A stretch of 64,000 nt of DNA from assembly GCF_009905375.1 (NCBI RefSeq), contig NC_133647.1, forward strand, positions 129,992,673-130,056,672, in the 5' to 3' direction. Position numbers and translations under genes: made by a program. The DNA comes from Apium graveolens. Lineage: Eukaryota > Streptophyta > Magnoliopsida > Apiales > Apiaceae. The notes under the pieces were generated by a model, which did not search any database, had not been told where the DNA came from, and worked only from the letters and a program-made list of their open reading frames with translations. Numbering within the stretch: the first letter of the stretch is position 1; every line of letters begins with the position of its first letter. Positions 47,968 to 58,282 of this stretch are shown here, piece by piece.

Positions 47968-49360
47968 TTTTTTGCTAAATTGATTTTATAGATAGAGAAA
48001 CAAAATATACAAGAGGGGTGGAACACCCTAAGATCTATGACATGCCATAGACAGGACTGTCTATAACCAATTTAAAAGAAGATTGGAGAAAGAAAGCAAA
48101 TAGAGGAAAAACACTAAGCTACTACAAACTAAGAAAAACAGAAGTATCCAAGTCTGACCTAACACAAACAATGGACTGGTACCATTTAGAAGAAAGAAAT
48201 CTTGCTTTAATATCAACAATAATGCCTTTAAGAAGCTTACATGGGCCAAAGACACCTTTCCCATGTGCGCGGGCATTTCTTTCTCTCAAAATGTGGTAGC
48301 AATAGACCTGGGCAAAACACAGAGCCAAGGTTCCTCGCGCCTGGTCTTCCATAGTAGTGAGGGTCACCAAAATGTTCACCCAAGTGTCACAACTGACCGA
48401 GATATCAAGGGTTGAGAATAATCGGTTTAGCACCCATCTGCTGTAGGAACAATGCATGAACAGATGTGTAGTGGTTTCCCTTCCGAGGATGCATAAGTAG
48501 CATTGTTGGGTATTAATTACGTCAAATCTGTGCAGTCTGCTTAGAGTACTCAAACGACCCCAACAAGTTAGCCATTGATGGTGAGCGTATTTCTGGATGC
48601 AAATTTTATTCCACACTGCTTTATGCCAAACAAGGGTGACTCCATGGTTGCGAATGGAGTTCCAGATATGCCAGGTTTTGATTTTTGCACAGTCAAAATC
48701 ATCCCACAAAATGTGGTCCCTTCCTCGAGAGGAAATTTGAGGAAAATGAAGTCCCTCCAGCCAGGTGTCAAAAACAGGGTCCCTGTGGTACGTTCTAGGG
48801 TTAATGCTAGGTAAACACCAAGTTCCAGAAGAAATGATTAAAGCCACCATAGCACTAGCTGTGAGCATGCATTGGCTAATGATTGGAGAGGAATTTGATT
48901 TTGCTAAACAATAGTTGTGCCACCAAGGTTCAAACCACAGAGAAATTGAGTCCCCTTCCACAATGTGATAAGATATGAACTGTAAAGCTTTGTATCGCAG
49001 TCTCAAAACCTTTTTCCATATCCAAGAGCAATCCGTGGGGATTTCTAAAATCCAGAAGTGCTTATTCTTTAGAACAGTTTTGTTAACCCAAGTTGCCCAA
49101 AGGGTCCTAGATTTTGTGACCACTCTAATGAGGTGATGGATAATATGAGCTTGATTCCACTGAACCATATCTTTGAACCCAAGGCCCCCTTCATCTTTGG
49201 ATAAACAAACCGAATTCCAAGCCACCTATGCACAACCTTTATGATTAACATTTCCTGTCCACAAGAATTTTGTCAAGAGAGATTGGATATTCAAGAGGTC
49301 TGCAGTAGGTAATAGTAGAACAAAAACTTTGGCAATGACATAACATAATTTGAACTTATG
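47968..49360 (-). mobile_element. L1-type LINE, 5'-truncated 3' end, in CACTA-B
   Basis: On the minus strand it ends in an A-run (47973-47968), expected for a LINE 3' tail, and is cut at about 49360 inside the RT C-terminal region. A loose similarity of flanks (CCATAACACAACATTTC left, ACATAACATAATTTG right) may be a target duplication. Confidence 0.65.
48122..49345 (-). pseudogene. LINE ORF2 C-terminus with zf-RVT domain
   Basis: Open from 49225 to 48122 (367 codons), with upstream coding words (LLPTADLLNIQSLLTKFLW) up to about 49345 separated by a TAG where Trp is expected (just before VAWNSVCLSKDEGGLGF). KDEGGLGFKDM is typical of the region after the RT domain in plant L1 elements; the C-terminal half has the zf-RVT pattern CYLCILGRETTTHLFMHC. 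The RT catalytic core itself is not present because of the 5' truncation. Confidence 0.88.
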
Positions 49361-50129
49361 CAACTATAAAGAAAAAACTTTCAAATAAAAATTTCATAAC
49401 ATTCAATAGTGTAATACTTCGACTTAAAAATGATCAACTACTACTACACTTCACGATACAAGTTCAGTAGTCTGCCTATCTACTAATAACATTAAAGGAT
49501 TTGTTCATGTAATAAGCCAACTTCACGAAATCCAAGAGCTAAATATAAGCTTCACTTGAACAAACTAAGTACTGACATAGTTATATAGTTCTATCTGTAC
49601 CAATTTGTATCAAAGGCTAGGTGAACAACATAGAGAAACACAACTTGCTGATCATTCAGTTCCCGATGAAAAAATGAGAAGAAAATTAGTAGTTCATAGT
49701 TAGAGTTTTATCTTGTTTAAAATAATTCATTTCTGTGAGCACACAAAGGATAACTACCATTGTAAATGCCCCATGTTTGGGGATAAATTAGTTGATTCAC
49801 TCCTGATAATGTTAGCTTTAGAGCAATTCCAATTGCCTTAACACTCATGACCTGTTAAACAATACACCTTAACAATTTAACTTACTATTAAAAAACTTTG
49901 TAAGTACAATCTGCAATTAAATAATTTAGGAAATAACAATAACAAAAATACCATAATTTACTGATATAGAACCAACTAGCGAACAAACTCCGATGTAGCA
50001 AACAAACACATGATATGTGTTTTGTAAAAGAAACCCTGCGAAGAGTGAAATATGTTTTGCAGATAAATTTAGGTGGACATGTAACAAAAATAAAAGGTAG
50101 TCTATTGGACATATACATACAGACTTGGA
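49361..50129. other. CACTA-B interior, noncoding
   Basis: A+T-rich DNA with no supported ORF; downstream (minus strand) of the putative exon at 50130-50216, so it may be its 3' flank. Confidence 0.45.
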
Positions 50130-50216
50130 TTATGCCTCACCGGAGTCGTCAACATGGTCAGCAGTCTTATCATCTGTATCAGCATACTCAAAATCATCAG
50201 ATTCCGACACGGCCCT
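50130..50216 (-). pseudogene. putative captured terminal exon in CACTA-B
   Basis: After a good acceptor (TTTTCTCAG) the minus strand encodes RAVSESDDFEYADTDDK and further acidic residues to a TAA at 50132-50130, 28 codons. The acidic composition with a clean stop looks like the last exon of a plant gene and not like a transposase. I do not recognise the gene. It may belong with the ATG-containing leader at 51749-52106. Confidence 0.35.
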
Positions 50217-51748
50217 CTGAGAAAAGGAAAGCGGACATAAAATAAATGACAATAGAAAGTTCGAAAGAAGAATAAGCACAGTGAAGACTTCGAACATGAT
50301 TGATAGTTAAGAACCAGGAAGAGCTTTTGTATTTGTGGTATCCTGGAAAAAGATTTATTGATTATAACCTGGCGTGATTTATATCTACGAGGGCATTTGC
50401 TACTCATAAGGAATCCTAATCTTTCATGAAACTAGATAATTATTTATCGTCTCTGTTTGGGATATGGTATGATTTTTTTAGTCGTGTATTTCTAGGAGTT
50501 CTACTCTAGTAGTCCTTCTATTAACTTCAAACAACCCTATTTATATATCTGACAAAAAACAATAGTCTATATAGTAAAAACACATTTAAATACTTTACAA
50601 ATTTTATATAAAGAGTAATACATACAGTTAAATTAAATTAAAATTAAACTTGATGAGTGCACTGTGGATGTATAACTTTATCTCTTTTTTTCTCCACTTT
50701 GTATCTAATTTAATTTATGTCACTATAATGCAAGAAGTAGAAGACATACTTCTAAATTCTGATATCATTACATGATTCATAGCAGCACATCTGTATAAGA
50801 TTTTAATATATGTAATAGATATATAAACACTCTGAATAACTTACACATGACGGAACAGTAACCTCAGTTTCTTATCAATGTTTTACAATTCATAATGCAT
50901 GACATAACAAAAGTTCCAAGAGAAGACACACACAAGAAAAGAAGCAAAAAAACACTTATCTTGGTCTCCCAGATCCTGGGATGTGCATAATAAACATTGA
51001 AAGCGTATAAGTATTTGACAGAGATATATATTTCTATAAATCTACCGAAGTCCAATGCTTCTGAATGCTGAATTTCTATAATAGTCGAATACATTCAATA
51101 CGTCTCATTAAGGCAAAGGTCTAGTTTGGATTTCTCTTGAACTCCCAAATATCAAGAAACACTGTGGGAAATGACCGCAACAGAAAAAGTGTAGATAGTT
51201 TATAAGACTAAGCATGGTTAATTTTGCTCAAACATTCATTTTTTTCTTATCAACTAAAATTGTTCTTGCACATGATGTCTATACTATCAAGGCTGAATAA
51301 ATTCAGTCAACTCAAGGCAGATGTTCAACTAAAGAAAATCCAAGATGCCTCACCGCAATTAATATATCAGGAATTATGGGCCCTAATATAAATGATATGA
51401 TCTTCTGTCATACCTTACTAAACACAGGTTGTTTCTTTTCCTCTGTCATTTTATCACAAACCTTCACTACAACCAATAATCATGTAAATCAACTCCCAAT
51501 ACAAAAGTCAAATGATCAAATAAATTGAATATTAATCCAACTGAAAAATCAACAATTTATAATTCAACAATTAAAGAGCGTACAACTTAGGGTTTCAAAT
51601 TGAAACCCCCAATTCTAAAGTAAGGGTTCAAAATATACCAAATTCAAGCTTTAACTTCAACTTAGCTAATATCAAAAACGATTCAAGAATCGCAACACCA
51701 AATACAGATCTAGAGGCTCTTTTCCTCTAATATTACTTTCTTATTCGC
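50217..51748. other. CACTA-B interior, possible intron and captured gene body
   Basis: No supported ORF; short frames only. If the acidic exon and the leader belong to one captured gene, further exons should be here, but I could not identify any. Confidence 0.35.
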
Positions 51749-52106
51749 CATCAACTTCACGAAAATCTTGCAAAATCAACAATATCGAAATCAAATACAC
51801 GGATGCACAAACATATAAATGTTAATATAACATCAAGGGAGAAAGAGAGAGATAGATAGAGTAAGAGATTGTAATTACAAAAGAGTAGAGATGGACAATA
51901 TCATTGCGATGTCTAATTGGGATATGTCGGTAAGAAAATCCAAATGAACATTGTAATGTAATTCTGGCGAGAGAAGTGAATGGACAGAATCAGATAAAAA
52001 TTATGATGCAGAATAGGGGAGTGAAACTCGGTAGAGATTGACGAAATCCGTGGGTGTTCTTCTAAAAGAGAGGGGGGGTCAAGAGAGAGAGAGAGAGAGA
52101 GAGAGC
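51749..52106 (-). other. 5'-leader-like sequence with (CT)n tract and short ORF in CACTA-B
   Basis: On the minus strand a (CT)11 run (52106-52084) and pyrimidine-rich DNA are followed by ATG at 51751, encoding MANKKVILEEKSL and a stop. CT-rich leaders are common in plant genes, so this could be a captured 5' UTR and first exon. The evidence is compositional. Confidence 0.3.
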
Positions 52107-52617
52107 GTAATCGAGATTCGAGAGAAAAAGAGGTGATTTGGATGTTCTTCAGAGAGAGGATAGAGTGAAGAGATTTGTTTTTGAGTTTTTTGTTTTTTTT
52201 TTTGGTTTTATGTTTTTAATATTTTTTATTTTATTTTTAATTGAAAAGAGAGGGAAAATCTTTGTGAAAAAGACGGGGGAAAATTTGGCTAAGGCAAAAA
52301 ACAGACGGGGGAAATATGGAGGGAATGAAATATTTGCTAAGCGGGGAAAACGGGGAAGGCGTGCTGATTAATTTTTTAAACACAGACATATAACATCGGT
52401 TCAGCTAAAATACTGATGTTTATAAAACCAAAGACATCGGTTGCTCAAAACTGATGTTTAAAACACCTTTTACATCGGCGCCAAAAATAACCGATGTCTT
52501 TGAGGCGATGTGTATTCTACTTTTTCTAGTAGTGTACGACAAAAATTCCATCGTCATTAAGTATAACTTATGATGAAAAATATATTTCATCGTAAGTTAG
52601 ACACTAAGTTAGTTTTT

Positions 52618-52671
52618 GTTAAAATGGCAAACCAAATAAAATTATTTTGATATGAAATTTTGGTTATATCA

Positions 52672-52720
<49 letters not shown>

Positions 52721-53407
52721 AAATCCATACGTTGTATCGTTGACAAATATTTATAAAATAATCGAAACGCCAATTCAGGATTAAACACAAGTTAGTTATA
52801 CCAGTCAAACTGATGCTTGACTGTTAAAATCTCAAACCAAATAAAATTATTTTGATATAAAATTTTGGTTATATCACTAATATATTTATCTATTGAAATG
52901 AAAACGGTTTGATCATTGAAAAATATTTTTAAAATAACTGAAATATCAATTCAGGATTAAACACTAGTTAGATGTACTAGTCAAACTAATGCTTGACTGT
53001 TAAAATATCAAACCAAATAATATTATTTTGATATGAAATTTTGGTCATATCACTAATATACAGGTCATTGACATCCATACAGTTGGATCCTTGGAAAATA
53101 TTTTTAAAATAATCGAAACACCAATTCATGATTAAACACCAGTTAATTGTACTAGTCAAACTGATGTTTGACTGTTATAATGTCAAACCAAATAAAATTA
53201 TTTTGATATGAAATTTTGGTAATATCAATTATATATATATATATATATTAAAATCTATATCGTTAGATTGTTGAATTTGTTTTTTAAAATAATTGAAACA
53301 CCAATTCAGGATTAAACACTAGTCAGTTGTACTAGTCAAACTGATGTTTGACTGTTAAAATGTCAAACCAAATAAAATTATTTTAATAGAAAATTTTGGT
53401 TATATGA

Positions 53408-53448
<41 letters not shown>

Positions 53449-53742
53449 ACATCCATACTGTTGGATCGTTGAAAAACATTTTTAAAATAATCGAAAAACC
53501 AATTCAGGATTAAACAATAGTTAGTTGTACTAGTCAAACTGATGTTTGACTGTTAAAATATAAAACCAATTAAAATTATTTTGATATTAAATTTTGGTTA
53601 TATCACTAATATATATATATATTGACATTAATACGGTTGGATCGCTGAAAAATAATTTTAAAATAATCAAAACACCAATCCAGGATTAAACACTAGTTAG
53701 CTGTACGAGTCAAACTGATGCTTGACTGTTAAAATGTCAAAC
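52618..53742. repeat. ~175-205-bp tandem repeat, about six units, with embedded (TA)n
   Basis: Each unit starts GTTAAAATGTCAAACCAAAT and ends GTCAAACTGATGTTTGACT; unit starts are near 52618, 52823, 53000, 53173, 53354, 53551 and a partial one at 53726. Unit length varies because each carries a TA run of different length (up to ~42 bp at 52677-52719). Units differ from each other by many substitutions, so the array is not young. It lies in CACTA-A next to the CACTA-B insertion. Confidence 0.88.
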
Positions 53743-54355
53743 TAAAACTTACGTTCCCTATTCTCTCTGTGCAAATTGACAACCTGGGGTTTGTAATATA
53801 AATATCATCTCTCTGGTACCCCCACCCCAACATTATCCTTCAAATGATTCTCCTTGGCAATGTTGAATGTGATCAGAAAGATAAGGGTTGGAAATAGACT
53901 AAATTTAATGTTGGTAAATGCTCATCAACATGGACTAAGTATAAATATTTTATGTTTAATTCGTAATGTACTTTAACATTCTGCTGGTATACGTGAAATC
54001 TCTCATGTTGTGGAAATTATTTGTAGCACCATTATTAACTTTATGATTAGTTCTAATCTTTTATCATTTCAATCATTCACATATTGTAATAAATAGAGAT
54101 CCATATTCTATTTTACTGTTTTGTATTGGCTGGAACATCATCTTGGATATGTAAATAAACAGCTGAAAATCAAGGTTTCTTTTCAATTGTCTTTTGTACT
54201 CATTATCCCTATGCATTTAACATATGTGTAAACCTGTGGTAGTGTATTTGTTATTTTTACTGACAATAAGTAACATTTTGATTATTTTGAAAAATTCAGC
54301 AACAGTTAGGAGGACAAGAGTATAGGGGTGTTCATTGCCCATGGGGTAGTACTAG
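53743..54355. other. CACTA-A interior upstream of the MADS exons
   Basis: No ORF. By position it may contain part of the large first intron of the captured MADS-box gene; no MADS-domain exon is recognisable. Confidence 0.4.
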
Positions 54356-54630
54356 AAAAAACTAAAAAGTACCAGCGTTGTTGTTTAAATTAATTGAACA
54401 ATAGTGTTGAAACTGAAACACAGGTTGGCATTGTATCTTGAAATTGAGGTTCCGTTACTTAAATTTTAGCTAGCTATGTTTACATTTTACAGTCACCTCT
54501 ACAGTTTTTTCCATTTTCTAATTGCTTACACTTATGTTAATGTTTTCCCCACTTCTTTTCTCAATTAGAACTGGTACAAGAAGGTCTCACAGTTGAAGGC
54601 AAAGTATGAATCCCTGCAACGCTCTCGAAG
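54356..54630 (+). pseudogene. captured AGL6-like MADS-box exons (exons 2 and 3, I/K domains) in CACTA-A
   Basis: Exon a, 54356-54423, follows acceptor ACTAG and ends in CAG before GT; it encodes LKKYQRCCLN and ends VETETQ, with one stop inside. Exon b, 54569-54630, is exactly 62 bp between TCAATTAG and GTTAGG and encodes NWYKKVSQLKAKYESLQRSR. In plant AGL6/SEP-class MADS-box genes exon 2 carries the TLERYQRCC..ETQ motif and the next exon, 62 bp, carries WY.E..KLKAKYESLQR, the start of the K domain. Order, phase and exon length all agree, and the CC and ETQ residues favour AGL6 over SEP. The MADS domain exon and later K exons are not seen. The fragment is inside a transposon and cannot make the normal protein. 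Confidence 0.72.
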
Positions 54631-55500
54631 GTTAGGCGAAAGTTCTAATATTCGTCCCAAGACATTTAAGCTCATTACTCATTAGTCATAAACATAATCT
54701 AAGTTTTTAGACATAGTGACTATATACATATAAATCTCATATTTAATTATGTATGAAAGATTCTATATATAGACAAGTATTTTAATTTGTTAAAATGTTG
54801 TAATTTTGTTGTTAGCATGTTTTTTATACTATTATTAAAAATTTGATATGCATTAAAAATTCCATGCTTGCCTCTTGTAGTTAGATGATTTAAAAATTTG
54901 ATATACATTAAAAATGCTATGCTTGGCCTTCCGCACTACCCCATATTTTCCAGCATCATTAAATGTCATGCTTGCCTTTGTAGTTAGATGATTTAAAGCT
55001 TACTTGTAGAATTTGTTTATGCTATGACATCATAGAGATTCATTATATCATGCACCTTGACCTAAATCCCTTTCCTATTTGATAATTTTTTATGAGGTAT
55101 AAAGACTCGATGATCTGAGGATTGTTGCCGGGAACTGGCTACTTAGATATGAGTAGTATGAGTTTTGAAGAGTCACCCACAGGGTAGTCGCCAACAGCTT
55201 GCTCCTGCATTTGGATTTTGAAATTGAAATAATTATGTAACTATAGATTCTTAGGCATCATGTAACATGGATCACTTAAGATCCTTGTTTTCTCATTCGG
55301 GAATGTTTCACTTACCCCTTTGAACTTGTATTTGCTACTGGATTTGATGTAATAAAACCAGAAATGTATATGTTGTTGGAATTATGCTTATGACAAATGT
55401 CTTGGTTTAGAGTTTGTGACTGCATTAGAGTTTGACAGGTTTAGAATTTAAATTAGAAGTCGAAAATGGCTAGAAACTGAAAAATCAGAATTTGGCTATT
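54631..55500. other. CACTA-A interior downstream of the MADS exons
   Basis: Noncoding. The first few codons after 54630 read RLGESSN, vaguely like the next K-domain exon, but the donor-like GT and lack of continuation make this doubtful. Confidence 0.4.
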
Positions 55501-55941
55501 CCGGAAATACAAAGTTATGACGGTTGTTCATCACATATTCTGTTGTAAGTTGGCCCCCGGTTTGTAACATACGACAGGTTTTTTGTCAGAAGTTACTAAT
55601 TTATGATGTAAAGTTACGTCATAAATTTATGTTATATTTTATCAAAGGTGGGTCCGACAAGAAAATTTTCGACGATTCCTCTATCACAAGTAACTAACAT
55701 ACGGCAATATTTTTCATGGTAAGTTTATAACATACGGCAATATATTATGTCATAAGTTGATTTATGACTTTATTGGGAATGTGGGCCGCAACTCACTAAC
55801 TTGCGATGTAATTATATTTTCTGATGCAAAACTGAACTTAGTACTCGAGGAAAAATGAAGAAAATTTTGGGTCGTAAATGCCTCAATTACGACGATTTCA
55901 GTTCAATAAAAACGTCGTAAATGGCCTGATTTGTTGTAATG

Positions 55942-56368
55942 ACATTAAACGGAAATTTGAGCATATTTTCCTCGAATTGCAAGTAATTATAAATTTACTT
56001 ATAAATTGCACAAATATATATATATATATATATAATTTTTAATATCTCATGTTTTCTAATAAATGTATAAGTTTTCGAACATAACATACAAAATTTAATG
56101 TTTCATTCAAAAACTTGTAGCATAATAAAAAAATTTATATATCAGTTACTTAGTTTTACCTAGAGTTGTAATGTATAGATTAAATATTATTGGAGTGGGG
56201 TAAACATTTCTAATTAATAAGTTATGAAATAATGTTAAAATTTACAATATGAAGATGCCTGGAATTTATTTTTGTAAAACTAAAGCAAAAAAATTAGTAA
56301 CTAGAAAATTGGATTGGAATATGGTCTAAAACATAATAATTAGTAATAAAGGCCAAAATATTAAAAAT
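55942..56368. other. A+T-rich DNA between CACTA-A and the duplicated block
   Basis: Contains a (TA)n run near 56008-56028. The first ~90 bp may be the continuation of the exon-like fragment cut by CACTA-A. Nothing else seen. Confidence 0.45.
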
Positions 56369-57047
56369 AATGTGTTTATCAAAACTACATTTCGAAATGT
56401 TATCTATTAGTGTTATAATAGCTATATTTATCACTGTTACAAAATCTAAATTTGTGTTTCTTTTGCCAAAATACAGTGTTACATTAGATTTGTTTACTTT
56501 TACTTCAGTAATAAAAGTGGGCCCACATGTGGGTCCCACATGGCAGTGGGACCCACTTGATAACGTTACAATGGGCCCCACTTGATGACGTGGCAGTGGG
56601 CCACACTTGATGATGTGGCAGTGGGCCCCTTGATGACGTGGCTGCGAGCCCCATATGATGACGTGGCAGTGGGTCCCACTGATTAGCCAATCCATGTAGC
56701 AGTCCACGTGTCAGTCCACGTGGTATTGCTCGCCACGTGTCAGTGGGTCCCTCTATATGACGTGGCTGCATATGTGGCAATCCAGTCAGGTGGGTCCCAC
56801 ATGATTTTTTCAAATGCTAAGGTAACACTGAATTGCCGTTACGTTTGATTTATCTAGTGTTACTCTATCTCCCTAAGGTAATGTTTTTATTTGTGTTACG
56901 GTTGATAATCAAAACATTACATTAGATAGCAATGGCAACATTTGTGGATGAAATGGTTATTTGGCGTTACAATAGGCCTATTACAACATAAAACGGGCCT
57001 AAGGTGACGTAAAATGAGTGTCTTATTAGCCCATCTATGGCGTAGTG
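56369..57047 (+). mobile_element. CACTA-C 3' end, copy 2 (truncated on the left)
   Basis: Carries the same ~25-bp subterminal repeats (56558-56680) and the same terminus (CACTACGCCATAG on the minus strand at 57047) followed by AAT. The left part of the transposon and its exons are missing. Confidence 0.8.
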
Positions 57048-57512
57048 AATATTTGTTCTTTTTTTGACAGAATTTAAAGTACGAAAAGCTGTACAACAAT
57101 AAAGTAAAGTTAAATGCTGTAAAACTGTAAAGACTGAAATTTAAGTAAAAGAAATTTGAAAAGTTCATTTTATTTATATGACACGAGCCTCAGGTGTAAG
57201 TGCTTGGTACAAAAAGTCTCGCTCTCCTGGTCATGGCGGCGGCTAGAAGTCAAACTAATTACTATCAGTCAAACTACTACTACACACATACACACTACTC
57301 ACTATGTTATACTACGCTGCATCTATATACATCTGTCCTCTGAAGTCAATATCTCAAAAACCTGGCGGAATACGACTCAGCTCATCCCTAAGTATCTGAA
57401 CCAAAGTCTGCGCCAAATGGAATATCCTGTAAAACTCCGCAAAAGAAGGCGGTCCCTCGTGGATCAAATCATCCAGCTCCCAAGTAGCACTCATCAAAAC
57501 CGACTATAACCT

Positions 57513-58088
57513 CTACCTCATCAAGTAATCTGGTTGTAGGGCAGCTAACGGTCCTCGGTCTCTCTGGTGAAATAAATGCATAATCTCCCTGTACTGAGCT
57601 CTCCAATACTCCACATCATCTCTCATAACCCTGTACTCATGGTATAGTACCATATGCGGCTGTGCAACCTGACCCACTGACTCCTGCGACGGAACCCTCG
57701 GCATACCTGCACCCTACTGTGGTAACCCCAACTGTAAATCCACATCATGCTCTCCCATTCCCTCGACTGGAATCATCTGAAATATGTCTGGCTCTGGGGC
57801 ATGTACTGGTATAGGAGGCAACACTAGTGGTAGTGGAAGCTCTGGCTCAATCCCCGGTATAAACTGATGATCTACCGGAAGTGGAATCATCGGCTCAAAT
57901 AATTCCAATGGATCAAACATCTCTATAGGGTCATGAACTATCCCCTGTATTGGAGGTACTGGCTCCTGTGGAAATGGTGCTGGAGGCGGAAGAGGAGGAA
58001 ACATGAACTCAGATACCGGTGGCACAAATGGTGCGACTGGACCAGTCACTGTCCTCTCAGAAGAAGCCGAATAACCCAATGACTCCAT
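57513..58088 (-). pseudogene. pre-gag ORF of G2, copy 2
   Basis: ATG at 58088; open for 124 codons to 57714 (Pro/Glu-rich, ending GEHDVDLQLGLPQ), then a TAG and a further 63 codons in the same frame to 57513 (VLYHEYRVMRDDVEYWRAQY). It lacks the extra stop of copy 1, so it is the better guide to the ancestral protein, about 190 residues long. The TAG shared by both copies predates the duplication, or is a real boundary. No known domain; unknown function. Confidence 0.62.
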
Positions 58089-58266
58089 CTAATAATATAC
58101 CAAAGAAAGAAGAAAGGTCACTAAATCATTCCTATAACTAATACCTTCATATCCTAACATTATCTAAATCCTAGCACTACTCTTCCTATTTGACTATTCC
58201 TATCTTATGTGATCTTCCTATCTTATCTTAATCCAAATGTTCTTGTTTTCAGGGACCAAACCTACA

Positions 58267-58278
58267 GCTCTGATGCCA
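58267..58278 (-). promoter_or_regulatory. primer-binding site of G2, copy 2
   Basis: TGGCATCAGAGC on the minus strand, one mismatch from the initiator tRNA-Met complement. Confidence 0.8.
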
Positions 58279-58282
58279 AACC

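Larger units (their letters stand above)
47622..52534. mobile_element. CACTA transposon CACTA-B, 4.9 kb, nested in CACTA-A
   Basis: Left end CGCTACTAGAAAAAC (47622; second base mutated) and right end, read on the minus strand, CACTACTAGAAAAAG (52534). Flanks TAT and TAC are near-identical 3-mers. Subterminal regions are full of ACATCGG and CCGATGT words in palindromic pairs (47643-47780 and 52385-52510). It carries a LINE tail and putative captured exons on the minus strand; no transposase is seen. Confidence 0.78.
47383..55941. mobile_element. CACTA transposon CACTA-A, 8.56 kb, carrying nested and captured sequences
   Basis: Left end CACTATAACAAATCCAGCC (47383); the right end read on the minus strand is CATTACAACAAATCAGGCC (55941), an imperfect inverted pair of ~27 bp. 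Flanks TCA (47380-47382) and ACA (55942-55944) could be a 3-bp target duplication with one mismatch. Both ends carry repeated (C)GTAAGTT / TTACGAC words (47430-47540, 52535-52600, 55520-55920), typical of CACTA subterminal regions. The interior holds CACTA-B, a tandem repeat, and two MADS-box exons. No CACTA transposase is recognised, so it appears non-autonomous (a Pack-CACTA-like element). Confidence 0.75.

Noticed and set aside
52138..52371. 77-aa plus-strand ORF with a hydrophobic stretch
   Set aside because: Phe-rich from a T-run, inside a noncoding flank of CACTA-B; no other support.
54568..54680. Exon at 54569 as part of a CACTA transposase
   Set aside because: Exon length, splice phase and the WY...KLKAKYESLQR pattern match the MADS K domain, and the upstream exon supports it.
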